Positions 7,564 to 15,299 of a DNA stretch of 24,674 bases are shown here, in pieces (the stretch's first letter is position 1; the number at the start of each line of letters is the position of its first letter). The notes under the pieces were generated by a model that was given only the letters and a program-made list of their open reading frames with translations, made no database searches and was not told where the DNA came from. A program made the translations under genes and the position numbers. This stretch comes from CAYUUP01 sp964447925 (GTDB taxonomy: Bacteria; Bacillota; Clostridia; Oscillospirales; Oscillospiraceae), in contig CAYUUP010000015.1 of the NCBI GenBank assembly GCA_964447925.1, positions 1 to 24,674 of the forward strand, in the 5' to 3' direction.

Positions 7564-8304
7564 TTGGAAAAAAGAGAACTCGTTGCTATTACTGGAGCCA
7601 GCCGTGGCATTGGCCGGGCTGCTGCCCTGTATTTTGCCCGCCGGGGCTGCAATCTGGCTTTATGCTGTCGAAGGAATGCCCCTCTGCTGGAAAACGTCTG
7701 TCAGGAGGCTACCGCCCTGGGGGCAGACTGCCTGACCTTTATAGGGGATATGGGCAATTTCGAGGACTGCAGCCGCTTCTTTGCCGCCATTGATGCCCAC
7801 TTTGGCCAGCTAGACATTCTCATCAACAATGCTGGCGTGGCACAAGTGGGTCTATTCCAGGACGTCACGCCGGAACAGTGGCGAGCGGTGCTGGACAGCA
7901 ACCTCAGTGCCTGCTTCTACTGCTGCCAGCAGGCAGTTGGCCGAATGCTGGCCGGAGAAAAGCAGGGCGGCGCCATCGTCAACGTCTCCTCCGTGTGGGG
8001 GGTGGTGGGCGGCGCGTGTGAAGCAGCCTATTCCGCCGCCAAAGGGGGCATCAACGCATTGACACGGGCCATAGCAAAGGAACTGGCACCCTCTCACATT
8101 CGGGTCAACGCCGCCGCCTTTGGCGTCATTGACACCGATATGAACGGACAACTCACGGCGGCGGAGCGGGCCGCTCTGGAGGATGAAATCCCCGCCCAGC
8201 GGATGGGTACGGCTAAGGAGTCTGCCCGGCTGCTTTGGCAGCTCTCCCACGGGCCGGAATACCTCACCGGCCAGATAGTCATTATGGACGGCGGGTGGAC
8301 CTGA
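7564..8304 (+). CDS. SDR-family NAD(P)-dependent oxidoreductase (FabG-like)
   Basis: About 246 residues, the classical SDR length. From the TTG start, the nucleotide-binding TGASRGIG is at 10-17 and NNAG at 88-91. The catalytic set is S143, Y156, K160 (Y-x3-K), plus N113. The C-terminus has the LTGQIVIMDGGWT end of FabG-like reductases. It reduces or oxidises a carbonyl/alcohol with NAD(P)H. The substrate is not determinable; no other fatty-acid synthesis gene is nearby, so I do not call it fabG. ATG 7555 abuts the Shine-Dalgarno (AAAGGAG, 7548-7554). TTG 7564 has 9-base spacing and gives MEKRELVAITGAS, so it is preferred. Confidence 0.92.
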   Translation: MEKRELVAITGASRGIGRAAALYFARRGCNLALCCRRNAPLLENVCQEATALGADCLTFIGDMGNFEDCSRFFAAIDAHFGQLDILINNAGVAQVGLFQDVTPEQWRAVLDSNLSACFYCCQQAVGRMLAGEKQGGAIVNVSSVWGVVGGACEAAYSAAKGGINALTRAIAKELAPSHIRVNAAAFGVIDTDMNGQLTAAERAALEDEIPAQRMGTAKESARLLWQLSHGPEYLTGQIVIMDGGWT

Positions 8305-8351
8305 TCCAGCCTGGGACTTGGATCCGATCCGGCCTTACAAACGCAGCAAAT

Positions 8352-8387
8352 AACAGGAGCCAGCCCATTAGCGGACTGGCTCCTGTT
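8352..8387 (-). terminator. Terminator of the LtaS-like gene
   Basis: A perfect 12-bp stem AACAGGAGCCAG (8352-8363) / CTGGCTCCTGTT (8376-8387) with a 12-base loop, immediately beyond the minus-strand stop at 8389. On the minus strand it is followed by ATTTG, a short U tract. It lies between convergent genes and may also stop SDR transcription, although the plus-strand side lacks a T-run. Confidence 0.75.
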
Positions 8388-8388
8388 G

Positions 8389-10521
8389 TCACTCCCCAAG
8401 CACCACGCTGTAGTAGTCCCTGGAGATCAAGTATTTAGCATAGATATACTTATTGCTGACAATCTTCTTTACCGCGCTGACATAATCCTCTCCCAGATCC
8501 TCATAACCCTCGTTGGGGGTGAAGGTGCCTGTACTGGCCTCGTAGGTACCCGCCTCGGTGATCCAGCTATTGCCATAGCCCGAGTCCGCAAAAATCACCA
8601 GCGGCATATTATTGGAGGCCACAGCGACATCGTAGTTGGTGGAGAAGATGTCCCGCCCGGACAGCAGCCGGGAGTCATATTCCAGCCCAAAGAGGTTGGA
8701 CAGGGTGGGAATGATGTCAATAGATGAGCAGGGCGTGGTGACGGTCACTGTCTCCTCCATATCGCCACACCAGAGGATCAGGGTGTTGCGGTAGCGGGAG
8801 GTGTCCTTTTCCGTGTCATCAATGCCAGTCAGCTCGGGGTAATAGTCGGAACCATAGTTCTGGGCCAGGGCATAGGGATAGTGATCCCCGGTAAGGACAA
8901 TAACAGTATTCTCCAGCAGATCTGCCGCCTCTAGCTGCTCCATCAGATATTCCAGCGCATATTCCAGCTCCAGCTGGCAGGCCAAATATGCCTTTACTGT
9001 GTCGGAGTAGTCCAGTTCCTCCACTGCCGCCCGATTCTTGGCAGACATCGCATTGCCCCAGTTGTATTCGCAGTGACCGGAAACAGTCATATAATATAGG
9101 TGGAAGGGAGTCCCCGTTTCCTCATATGCCGCCAGGGCGTTGGGGATTGTGGCCTCCATCATCTCCAGGTCGGAATTGGGCCACTGGCTGGTGGCCAGCT
9201 CCAGCCCGTTGCCAATGCCATAGTAGTCATACCCCAGATTGGGATGGGTGCTATCCCGGTGATAATAGGTATAGCCATTGTTGTGGTATGCAGTGGTAGT
9301 ATAGCCAATGGCGCGCAGCTGATTCCCAAGGGCAAAGGGCATATAGTCATCGGCGCTGATCACAAAAGACAGTTTGCTGCTGATCCACGTAGGAATAACG
9401 CCTGTCATGGCGGCGAACTCTCCGCCGGTGGTGGACTGGGTCCAATCGGGCTGATAGTAGTTCTCAAAGACAAACCCGGAAGTGGAGAGCTGATAAAGGG
9501 TGGGCGTCAGTTCCGGGTCGATAACGGCAGTGCAGAAGGCCTCGGCAGTGAGGACGATGAGGTTTTTCCCCGCAAACATACCTGTGTACTCGTTTTGTTG
9601 GGTGGGGGTCAGGTTGGAGAAATATTGATGCATGGCCAGCAAGTCGCTGTCGGTTTCATCGGCAATCAGTGTATCCCAGTCGATATCCATCACGTTATAA
9701 TCATAGACCACCTCTACCGGCTCGGTTTCGGTTTCCGTTTCGGTATCTGTATCCGTCTCTGTGTCAGGCTCCAACTCCCCTGTGCCATCCCCACTCTCGC
9801 TGCTATCACCCGTCAGGAGCAAGTCCGCCTGTAATTCGCTGGGCTGGCCAAAGATGGCATATTGCGCCTCCAGCCGCAGAGATGTCACTAGGCCGAAGCG
9901 GGGTACGGCGCTGTTGGTGGTGAACTGCACATTGTAATAGCCCGTGGTGTCCATCCGGCACAGCAGGACAGACAGCAGCTGGAGCAGCACTGCCGCCGCG
10001 AGTAAAATCCCTCCTTTGGAAATGCTGAAGCCCTCCTCCGGAACCAGCGTCCGGCGAAAGATAAAATACAGGATTAGCGGGAGGAATGCCAGGGGAATGT
10101 AAATTATATTGCGGAGGATGACGCTGATGACACTGTCCATAAAGTTCCCCGCCACATCACCCGACATATTCAGCATAAAGCCCAAGGCATAATAAGTGTT
10201 AAAAAACGCCTTGCAGAACCTCTCGGCAATAAAGATTACCGGGAATGCCACCAGTACCACCACGGCGATAATCCGTCGGATCCGTAACGGAGGGATTACC
10301 CATATAATCGCAGCAATCAGCGTCCCCAGGGCACAGGCCGCCGCCAGCGCCCGCCACAGTCCAGTTCCAAAAAAGGCGGCAATAGAGACGGAGTCAAAGA
10401 TCCGAAGAAGGATCTCCTCATAGGCCAGGGCCAGTGGAAAGAAAACCAAGGAGAAAATCGCCGCCATTGGGCTGCGATCCCGATTCAACGCACGACGGGG
10501 CCGATAGGCTGTGTAACTCAT
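8389..10521 (-). CDS. LTA synthase family protein (membrane sulfatase-fold phosphoglycerol transferase)
   Basis: 710 residues. Five hydrophobic helices lie in the first 190 residues, followed by a Thr/Glu/Asp repeat linker (about 237-269) and an extracellular sulfatase-fold domain. The domain contains NLIVLTAEAF (E327 as probable metal ligand), QSTTGGEF with T364 as probable catalytic threonine by comparison with LtaS, and VIVLTGDHYPYAL (metal-binding D/H). LtaS-type enzymes move glycerol-phosphate from phosphatidylglycerol to lipoteichoic acid or other acceptors outside the membrane. Related sulfatases modify other glycans, so the acceptor is uncertain. GAGGTG precedes the ATG. It is monocistronic, with a strong terminator after it. 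Confidence 0.9.
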   Translation of the reverse strand: MSYTAYRPRRALNRDRSPMAAIFSLVFFPLALAYEEILLRIFDSVSIAAFFGTGLWRALAAACALGTLIAAIIWVIPPLRIRRIIAVVVLVAFPVIFIAERFCKAFFNTYYALGFMLNMSGDVAGNFMDSVISVILRNIIYIPLAFLPLILYFIFRRTLVPEEGFSISKGGILLAAAVLLQLLSVLLCRMDTTGYYNVQFTTNSAVPRFGLVTSLRLEAQYAIFGQPSELQADLLLTGDSSESGDGTGELEPDTETDTDTETETETEPVEVVYDYNVMDIDWDTLIADETDSDLLAMHQYFSNLTPTQQNEYTGMFAGKNLIVLTAEAFCTAVIDPELTPTLYQLSTSGFVFENYYQPDWTQSTTGGEFAAMTGVIPTWISSKLSFVISADDYMPFALGNQLRAIGYTTTAYHNNGYTYYHRDSTHPNLGYDYYGIGNGLELATSQWPNSDLEMMEATIPNALAAYEETGTPFHLYYMTVSGHCEYNWGNAMSAKNRAAVEELDYSDTVKAYLACQLELEYALEYLMEQLEAADLLENTVIVLTGDHYPYALAQNYGSDYYPELTGIDDTEKDTSRYRNTLILWCGDMEETVTVTTPCSSIDIIPTLSNLFGLEYDSRLLSGRDIFSTNYDVAVASNNMPLVIFADSGYGNSWITEAGTYEASTGTFTPNEGYEDLGEDYVSAVKKIVSNKYIYAKYLISRDYYSVVLGE

Positions 10522-10544
10522 AATAAATCACCTCTGTAACGGGT

Positions 10545-10560
10545 CTGCCGTAAACGGCAG
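10545..10560 (-). promoter_or_regulatory. Dyad at the start of the LtaS-like transcript
   Basis: CTGCCGT (10545-10551) AA ACGGCAG (10554-10560) is a 7-2-7 inverted repeat close to the predicted transcription start. It could be an operator or a leader hairpin. A similar core dyad is in the PBP1 leader at 23681-23692. Confidence 0.3.
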
Positions 10561-10562
10561 GG

Positions 10563-10591
10563 TATATCTTTACAAATAAACCTTAACACAA
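10563..10591 (-). promoter_or_regulatory. Putative promoter of the LtaS-like gene
   Basis: On the minus strand TTGTGT (10586-10591) and GATATA (10563-10568) are separated by 17 bases. Both hexamers are imperfect. The start would be near 10556, about 35 bases before the ATG. Confidence 0.45.
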
Positions 10592-10729
10592 TGCTTTTCA
10601 GCTAATATCATAGCATATCCCGGAAAAAAAGTAAACATAGCCGGAAAGATTTGTCACAAATTGTCATAGATGTATCCCCCACATTCCCCCCGCAACAACG
10701 GCAGCAAGCTATAAAATCCCAGAATTTTC

Positions 10730-10758
10730 TTGACTTCTTAACACATGTGTTCTAAAAT
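10730..10758 (+). promoter_or_regulatory. Promoter of yifB with a palindrome in the spacer
   Basis: TTGACT (10730-10735) and TAAAAT (10753-10758) are separated by 17 bases. The spacer holds a perfect 12-base palindrome, AACACATGTGTT (10740-10751), positioned like an operator. This lies in the 323-base gap between the divergent LtaS-like gene and yifB. Apart from the two promoters, the LtaS-side dyad and the yifB leader stem, I see nothing else in that gap. Confidence 0.7.
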
Positions 10759-10790
10759 AAAAGGGTACAGGGTTTTTCTCAGCCAAGCAT

Positions 10791-10830
10791 CAGCGAGGGC
10801 CGCGTCCACATCTTGGGTGCTGCTCGCTGG
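10791..10830 (+). other. Stem in the yifB 5' leader
   Basis: CAGCGAG (10791-10797) pairs perfectly with CTCGCTG (10823-10829), 26 bases apart, in the untranslated leader of about 80 bases. The 3' arm ends one base before GAAAGGGG, the yifB ribosome-binding site. The stem could affect translation initiation. This is a sequence observation only. Confidence 0.35.
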
Positions 10831-10844
10831 AAAGGGGCATTGCC

Positions 10845-12365
10845 ATGGTCATCACACTCCACTCCATTGGGCTACACGGCATTGAGGGCTATCCCGTCCG
10901 GGTGGAATGCGATCTCAGCCGGGGGCTGCCCAGCTTTGATATCGTTGGCTTGCCGGACGCAGCGGTGAAGGAGTCCCGGGAACGGGTGCGCTCCGCCATC
11001 CACAACTGTGGTTTCTCCTTCCCAGTGAGCCGTATCACAGTAAATCTGGCCCCTGCCCATCAGCGCAAAGAGGGTACCCGCTATGATCTGCCCATCCTCA
11101 TGGGCATTCTGTCCGCCTCCGGAGCGGTAGACGCTGACCTGTCCCAGTGCGCCCTAGTGGGAGAGGTATCCCTGACGGGCCAGGTGCGACCGGTGACAGG
11201 AATATTGCCTATGGCTATAGCCGCCCAAAAGTTAGGCCTGAAGGATTTGTTTGTCCCGGCAGAAAACGCCCCCGAGGCCACTCTGGCCGGGGACATCACC
11301 ATCTATCCGGTGGAACACGTCAGCCAGCTCATCGACCACCTGTCTGGAACCCGTCCCCTCTCCCCTGCTCCCCTCTGGGTGCCGGAAGATGAGGAAGCAG
11401 CTTTGCCCGACTTCGCCGATGTCAAGGGGCAGGAGAACGTGAAGCGAGCCATGGAGATTGCCGCTGCCGGTGGGCATCATCTATTGCTGGTGGGTCCGCC
11501 TGGAGCGGGCAAATCTATGCTGGCCCGGCGCCTGCCTTCCATCCTGCCGGATTTGACCCGCAGCGAAGCCCTGGAATCCACCCAGATATGGTCCATCCGG
11601 GGGCTGACCGACCAGAAGCACCCTCTGCTGACCCGCCGGCCCTTCCGCGCCCCCCACCATACTATTTCTCCCGCCGGACTCTCCGGCGGCGGAGTACAGC
11701 TGTTGCCAGGAGAGATCTCCCTGGCCCACAACGGCGTTCTTTTTCTGGATGAACTGCCGGAGTTCTCCAAGGATTCCCTGGAGGTACTGCGCCAGCCGCT
11801 GGAGGAAGGCAGTGTTCAGATCTCCCGTGTCTCCGGCTCCATTCACTACCCCAGCCGTTTTATGCTGGTGTGTGCCATGAATCCCTGCAAGTGCGGCTGG
11901 TATGGCTCCTCCACCCGACCCTGTACCTGCTCTCCCCAGAGCGTCCACCGCTATCTGGCCAAGATTTCCGGCCCTCTGCTGGATCGCATCGACTTGCAGG
12001 TGGACGTCCCGGCGCTGGAGTTTTCTGAGCTTACTCAAAAGGTTCCCGGGGAGTCCTCGGCGGATATCCGAGCTAGGGTAAACGCTGCCCGACGGCGGCA
12101 GACCCGGCGGTATGGAAATAGCGGTGTGGCCTTCAACGCCCAGATGGGCCAGGATGAACTGCGGCGCTACTGCGCCCTGAATGAGGACTGCGCCCGGCTG
12201 ATGCGGCGGGCTTATGACTCCCTCTCCCTCACCGCCCGCAGCTACGACCGCATTCTCCGGGTGGCCCGCACCATCGCCGATCTGGACGGTGAGGAAACCA
12301 TCTCCACTGTCCACCTGGCAGAGGCTATTCAATACCGCACCAGTCAGATTTTGAACCGGCCATAG
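10845..12365 (+). CDS. yifB: YifB/ComM family Mg-chelatase-like AAA ATPase
   Basis: 506 residues, the normal family length. The N-terminal ChlI-like (Lon-protease-fold) domain has GLPSFDIVGLPDAAVKESRERVRSA-type features (about 26-50) and ITVNLAPAHQRKEG. The AAA domain has Walker A GPPGAGKS (about residue 217) and Walker B VLFLDELPEF. A C-terminal chelatase lid follows, with the conserved zinc-like CxCxxxxxxxCxC stretch around NPCKCGWYGSSTRPCTC. In Gram-negatives ComM is a branch-migration helicase in natural transformation; in Firmicutes the role is unproven. AAAGGGG lies 8 bases before ATG. It heads a probable operon with the hydrolase and WYL genes, 29 bases downstream. Confidence 0.93.
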   Translation: MVITLHSIGLHGIEGYPVRVECDLSRGLPSFDIVGLPDAAVKESRERVRSAIHNCGFSFPVSRITVNLAPAHQRKEGTRYDLPILMGILSASGAVDADLSQCALVGEVSLTGQVRPVTGILPMAIAAQKLGLKDLFVPAENAPEATLAGDITIYPVEHVSQLIDHLSGTRPLSPAPLWVPEDEEAALPDFADVKGQENVKRAMEIAAAGGHHLLLVGPPGAGKSMLARRLPSILPDLTRSEALESTQIWSIRGLTDQKHPLLTRRPFRAPHHTISPAGLSGGGVQLLPGEISLAHNGVLFLDELPEFSKDSLEVLRQPLEEGSVQISRVSGSIHYPSRFMLVCAMNPCKCGWYGSSTRPCTCSPQSVHRYLAKISGPLLDRIDLQVDVPALEFSELTQKVPGESSADIRARVNAARRRQTRRYGNSGVAFNAQMGQDELRRYCALNEDCARLMRRAYDSLSLTARSYDRILRVARTIADLDGEETISTVHLAEAIQYRTSQILNRP

Positions 12366-12394
12366 GGCCGCCACACAATGAAGGAGGTACTCCC

Positions 12395-13201
12395 ATGTCT
12401 ATGGAATACACCGCAAATGCAGGCCAGACTTACATCCCTTTTCAAAAGAACACTGCCGTCAAGACCCTGCCTTACACCCCGCTGTCCAGGCCTGCGCCGG
12501 AGATCCCCCCGCTGGAGTTGAACCCCATGGCTCTGGAAAAGGGCTGGGCTCTGGGAGAGCAGACCCAACACTTCCTTCCTGGCGTCTCCCCGGAAATGCT
12601 GGACTGGTTTTGGGCCAACATGGAAAAGGGCTATTATCTCTGGGCCCCTGGCTCCCACAAGCGCTTCAACTGGGTACGGGAGCCGTGGCGGTACGGCTTT
12701 CTGCACTCCGCCCATATGATCTCTGAATCCGTGGGGGATGGTTATGCCGTCTTTGGCGGCAGCGGCATCCAGATCAACCGCCTAGGGCTGGACTGGTTTC
12801 CCTTCACCACAGCCTTGAGTCACGTCATCGTGGAGGGTGTTTTCAACGACCTGGAGGAATTTATCGATATGACCGTCCATATGTGGGACGCCTGTGAGGG
12901 CGGCAGCCGTCATATCACTGCCGCCGTAGCCAGCACCACTGCCACCCAGCCTCCCGCCTTTGTGAAGGAAATGCTGGCAGAAAATCCCGAGGCCATCCCT
13001 ATTGCCCCCAGTTCCACCGACCACGCCGAATATGAAGCCAGCCGCTGGCCTGTCTTCCTGCCCACCCTGTATCGGCTCTGGCAGGGCCACCCAGACCCCA
13101 CCCAAAGCGTCCCCTGCAATCTGGAGGTAGAGCAGGTATCGGAATATAGCTGGCGCTACACCCACGATAACGGCCCCACAGGGAACACGGCGGAGGCATG
13201 A
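12395..13201 (+). CDS. DAPG hydrolase (PhlG/phloretin hydrolase) family protein
   Basis: 268 residues. The segment LPGVSPEMLDWFWANMEKGY then YLWAPGSH (61-88) matches the family pattern PGVxxEMIDWWF...YKxWxPxDH. The end H210-x3-E214-x6-FLPTLY matches the conserved HxxxE...FLPxLY closing motif. In PhlG the equivalent His and Glu, with an earlier His and Glu, bind the catalytic zinc, as I recall. H88 and E111 are candidates for the earlier pair. Known members cleave a C-C bond next to a phenolic ring (2,4-diacetylphloroglucinol; phloretin in Eubacterium ramulus). The middle of the protein diverges from members I know and it is slightly short, so substrate and activity are open. AAGGAGG precedes the ATG; the stop overlaps the WYL regulator start. 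Confidence 0.7.
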   Translation: MSMEYTANAGQTYIPFQKNTAVKTLPYTPLSRPAPEIPPLELNPMALEKGWALGEQTQHFLPGVSPEMLDWFWANMEKGYYLWAPGSHKRFNWVREPWRYGFLHSAHMISESVGDGYAVFGGSGIQINRLGLDWFPFTTALSHVIVEGVFNDLEEFIDMTVHMWDACEGGSRHITAAVASTTATQPPAFVKEMLAENPEAIPIAPSSTDHAEYEASRWPVFLPTLYRLWQGHPDPTQSVPCNLEVEQVSEYSWRYTHDNGPTGNTAEA

Positions 13202-14178
13202 AGCGGGAGGGGCAAAAGGCCCGTCTGCTGGCACTGCTGGATATCCTCCGCCGGGAAAGCGATTTTGAGCATCCTCTCCCCCTCCCCCGGCTGACCGCGC
13301 TGCTGGAGATCCGGGGCTTCACCGCTGACAGGAAGAGTCTCTATGATGACATTGCCGTTTTAAGGGACTTTGGCTATGACATTGAATGGGAGAGAAATCG
13401 AGGATATTATCTGGCCTCTCGGGAATTTGAGCTGCCGGAACTGAAGCTGTTGGTGGACTCCGTCCAGTCCTCTCGGTTCATCACCCTGAAAAAGAGCCGG
13501 GAGCTGATTTCCAAGCTGGAACAACTGGGCAGCCGCCATCAGGCTAGCGCCCTTCACCGACAGATCTACGTGGCTGGGCGGGTGAAGCCCTTGAACGAGG
13601 AGATCTATTACGCCATTGACGCCATCCAGTCTGCTATTGCGGAGAACTGCCAGATTTCCTTCCAATATGCGGACTACAATATGCGTGGGCAGCGGGTGCT
13701 GCGCCAAGATGGAAGAGCCTATCAGGTCAGCCCTCATGCGCTTCTCCGCAGTGAGGAAAACTACTATCTCATCGCCTATCACTCTCCCACTGGGACGCTG
13801 CGACACTACCGGGTAGATCGAATGCAGCAGGTCTCCCTGCTGAAGTCCCCCCGGGAAGGGCAGGATATCTTCGCTTCCTTCGACCTGGCGGACTATGACC
13901 GGATCCATTTTGGGATGTTCAGCGGACAGGCAGAGCGGGTCACGCTGCGGTGCCAGGCCAATATGGCCAACGTGATCCTGGATCGCTTCGGTCGGGATAC
14001 CACGCTGATTCCCCAAGAGGACGGCAAATCCTTTACCGTCACCCTGCAGGTGGCCGCCAGCCCCCAGTTTTTCGGCTGGCTTTTCGGCCTGTCCGACGGA
14101 GTCGAACTGATTGAGCCGGAGCAGCTGCGGCGGGAGATGGCCCGGCAGCTGCGACAGGCGGCGGATCACTACCGATGA
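13198..14178 (+). CDS. WYL-domain transcriptional regulator
   Basis: 326 residues. An N-terminal winged helix-turn-helix of the DeoR/HTH_11 type lies at about 5-70 (LLALLDILRRES..., DRKSLYDDIAVLRDFGYDIEW). It is followed by a WYL domain (about 145-225: ISFQYADYN, YQVSPHALLRSEENYYLIAYH, LRHYRVDRM) and a WCX-type C-terminal domain (about 240-320). WYL proteins sense small ligands or nucleic acids and usually regulate nearby genes. ATG overlaps the hydrolase stop by four bases (ATGA), so the two are translationally coupled and probably functionally linked. The palindrome in the yifB promoter is a candidate target (inference). Confidence 0.93.
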   Translation: MKREGQKARLLALLDILRRESDFEHPLPLPRLTALLEIRGFTADRKSLYDDIAVLRDFGYDIEWERNRGYYLASREFELPELKLLVDSVQSSRFITLKKSRELISKLEQLGSRHQASALHRQIYVAGRVKPLNEEIYYAIDAIQSAIAENCQISFQYADYNMRGQRVLRQDGRAYQVSPHALLRSEENYYLIAYHSPTGTLRHYRVDRMQQVSLLKSPREGQDIFASFDLADYDRIHFGMFSGQAERVTLRCQANMANVILDRFGRDTTLIPQEDGKSFTVTLQVAASPQFFGWLFGLSDGVELIEPEQLRREMARQLRQAADHYR

Positions 14179-14408
14179 TGAACCCCTCGCCATCAGTGAG
14201 ACCTGGAATTGAGGTGCTGTCATGCGGTGGAAATCCATCCCAGGCCACTGCGATGGCAGCCTACCATCGGGCCATGGCCCTGGAGGTCTGTGTCTCCGGG
14301 CCAAAAGAGCTGGGTACCTTCGGCACCGGCAATCTTTATCCGGTGCTTATGACGCTGGAGGGTATCTGCCGGAAGAAAGCCACCCCTCCGACAGCGGAGG
14401 AAGAATAA
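14175..14408 (+). CDS. Small hypothetical protein, possibly coupled to the WYL gene
   Basis: 77 residues, starting with ATGATG that overlaps the WYL stop codon by four bases, with a GGCGGCGG-type purine stretch just upstream. I recognise no family. The composition is mixed, with no membrane segment, two cysteines in the first half and one in GICRKK, and an acidic end (AEEE). The coupling and the end just before a hairpin cluster favour a real gene. The lack of a clear Shine-Dalgarno and of known motifs keeps confidence low. Confidence 0.4.
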   Translation: MMNPSPSVRPGIEVLSCGGNPSQATAMAAYHRAMALEVCVSGPKELGTFGTGNLYPVLMTLEGICRKKATPPTAEEE

Positions 14409-14437
14409 CTCTGGAGGACGCCCAACGACCGCTGCTC

Positions 14438-14493
14438 CCCGCAAGAAGCGGGTACACGGAAAAGTCCCCTGTCCGGGAATGTCCCACAGGGGA
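14438..14493. other. Two hairpins in the convergent gap (possible small RNA)
   Basis: CCCGC (14438-14442) / GCGGG (14448-14452) forms a short hairpin. TCCCCTGT (14465-14472) / ACAGGGGA (14486-14493) forms an 8-bp stem. With the terminator at 14518-14544 they make three consecutive stem-loops in the 157 bases between the small ORF and the convergent helical-protein gene. This looks like a structured 3' UTR or small RNA ending at the terminator. No known RNA family is recognised. Confidence 0.35.
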
Positions 14494-14517
14494 TTTCCTA
14501 CAGCATAACCGCATAAA

Positions 14518-14544
14518 GGGGCTGTCTCACGAAGAGACAGCCCC
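14518..14544. terminator. Bidirectional terminator between convergent genes
   Basis: A perfect 11-bp stem GGGGCTGTCTC (14518-14528) / GAGACAGCCCC (14534-14544) with a 5-base loop ACGAA. The plus strand continues CCTGTTCTTTTAT and the minus strand continues TTTATG. It is therefore placed to end both the yifB-hydrolase-WYL unit and the minus-strand gene stopping at 14566. Confidence 0.85.
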
Positions 14545-14565
14545 CTGTTCTTTTATATCTTATCT

Positions 14566-15108
14566 TTATTCCTGTGGTGCCTCGTCCTCGGCAGCTTTCC
14601 GCTCCAGTTCATCCGCCAACTGGTCGATATCGGCGGCAAGATCCTCTAGAGTGGCTTCCTCCTCGGCTTCAGGGTTGTCAGTAAAATCACATTCACGGAC
14701 TTCATCCTCTTCAGCCTTACCCTCTGCCGTGTCAGCGGCTTCCGCCTTTGTCTCAGGCTCCGTCTCAACATCGGCCGCAGCAGGGCTGCCTTCTTCGCGG
14801 AGAGCCTGCATGGCGGCATTGTTTTCCTCAATCTTAGCCTTGGCCTCGTCCACCTTTAGGCACAACTCAGCAAAAGCGGCATCCGGCTCCTGGCCGTACT
14901 GCTCATAGTAGCGCTTGCCGATTTCCCTCCAGGCGGCCTTGCAGCGTTCCTCCTGCCGGAGATTATCTGTCCTGAGCTTAGCAGAAATTGCGAGACGCCT
15001 GGCCCGGACGGCGCCCTCTTGAGCCAGATCCCCGACCATAACCACAGCGGTCTGAGCGATATCACCAGCCTTGTTTATGGCATCTTTAAAATTGCTATTG
15101 CTGTTCAT
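14566..15108 (-). CDS. Hypothetical helical protein with acidic C-terminus
   Basis: 180 residues, family not recognised. Residues 1-55 are amphipathic and slightly basic (AGDIAQTAVVMVGDLAQEGA, RARRLAISAKLRTDN), which could lie on a membrane surface. Residues 50-105 look like a coiled coil (EIGKRYYEQYGQEPDAAFAE, VDEAKAKIEENNAAMQAL). Residues 106-180 are Glu/Ala/Asp-rich, likely disordered, with a final short helix rich in Leu and Glu. There is no signal peptide. AGGAGG is 7-8 bases before the ATG. It lies 191 bases downstream of the Ig-like gene on the same strand; I see no clear promoter, and co-transcription is uncertain. Confidence 0.75.
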   Translation of the reverse strand: MNSNSNFKDAINKAGDIAQTAVVMVGDLAQEGAVRARRLAISAKLRTDNLRQEERCKAAWREIGKRYYEQYGQEPDAAFAELCLKVDEAKAKIEENNAAMQALREEGSPAAADVETEPETKAEAADTAEGKAEEDEVRECDFTDNPEAEEEATLEDLAADIDQLADELERKAAEDEAPQE

Positions 15109-15259
15109 AATGGATTCCTCCTGTTAATAACTCTGACTGATATAGGGATGGGCGTTGTTGTAACATGATTTTACTCGTTTTTGAGCCAAAGTGCAAGAGG
15201 ATTTCCGTATTTTTTACGACTGGTTCATATTTTCTTCTCCAAAATCACAAAAGTATCCT

Positions 15260-15291
15260 CGGCTTATCTCCTTTATGGGAGGGGCAAGCCG
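15260..15291 (-). terminator. Possible terminator after the Ig-like gene
   Basis: CGGCTT (15260-15265) pairs with AAGCCG (15286-15291), with an inner CTCC/GGAG pairing. On the minus strand it is followed by GAGGATACTTTTGTG, a weak U tract. It is 9 bases beyond the stop of the Ig-like gene. The remaining roughly 150 bases up to the next gene hold nothing I can identify. Confidence 0.4.
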
Positions 15292-15299
15292 GGGGCAAC

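Noticed and set aside
7564..8304. Assigning the SDR gene as fabG
   Set aside because: The catalytic motifs are shared by all classical SDRs and no fatty-acid synthesis genes are adjacent, so only a family-level call is supportable.
9700..9770. Repetitive GTATC/GTTTC-type tract resembling a short tandem repeat or CRISPR-like array
   Set aside because: It is the coding sequence of the Thr/Glu/Asp linker of the LtaS-like protein; units are a few bases, imperfect, with no spacers.
10740..10751. Interpretation of the palindrome as a LexA (SOS) box
   Set aside because: The Firmicutes LexA box is GAAC-N4-GTTC; here the AAC/GTT halves are 6 bases apart and lack the full flanks, so it does not fit.
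11481..12374. 297-codon minus-strand frame
   Set aside because: It lies entirely antisense to yifB, with low-complexity Gly/Gln/Pro composition and no ribosome-binding site.
13360..14304. 314-codon minus-strand frame
   Set aside because: Antisense to the WYL regulator, with no recognisable domain.
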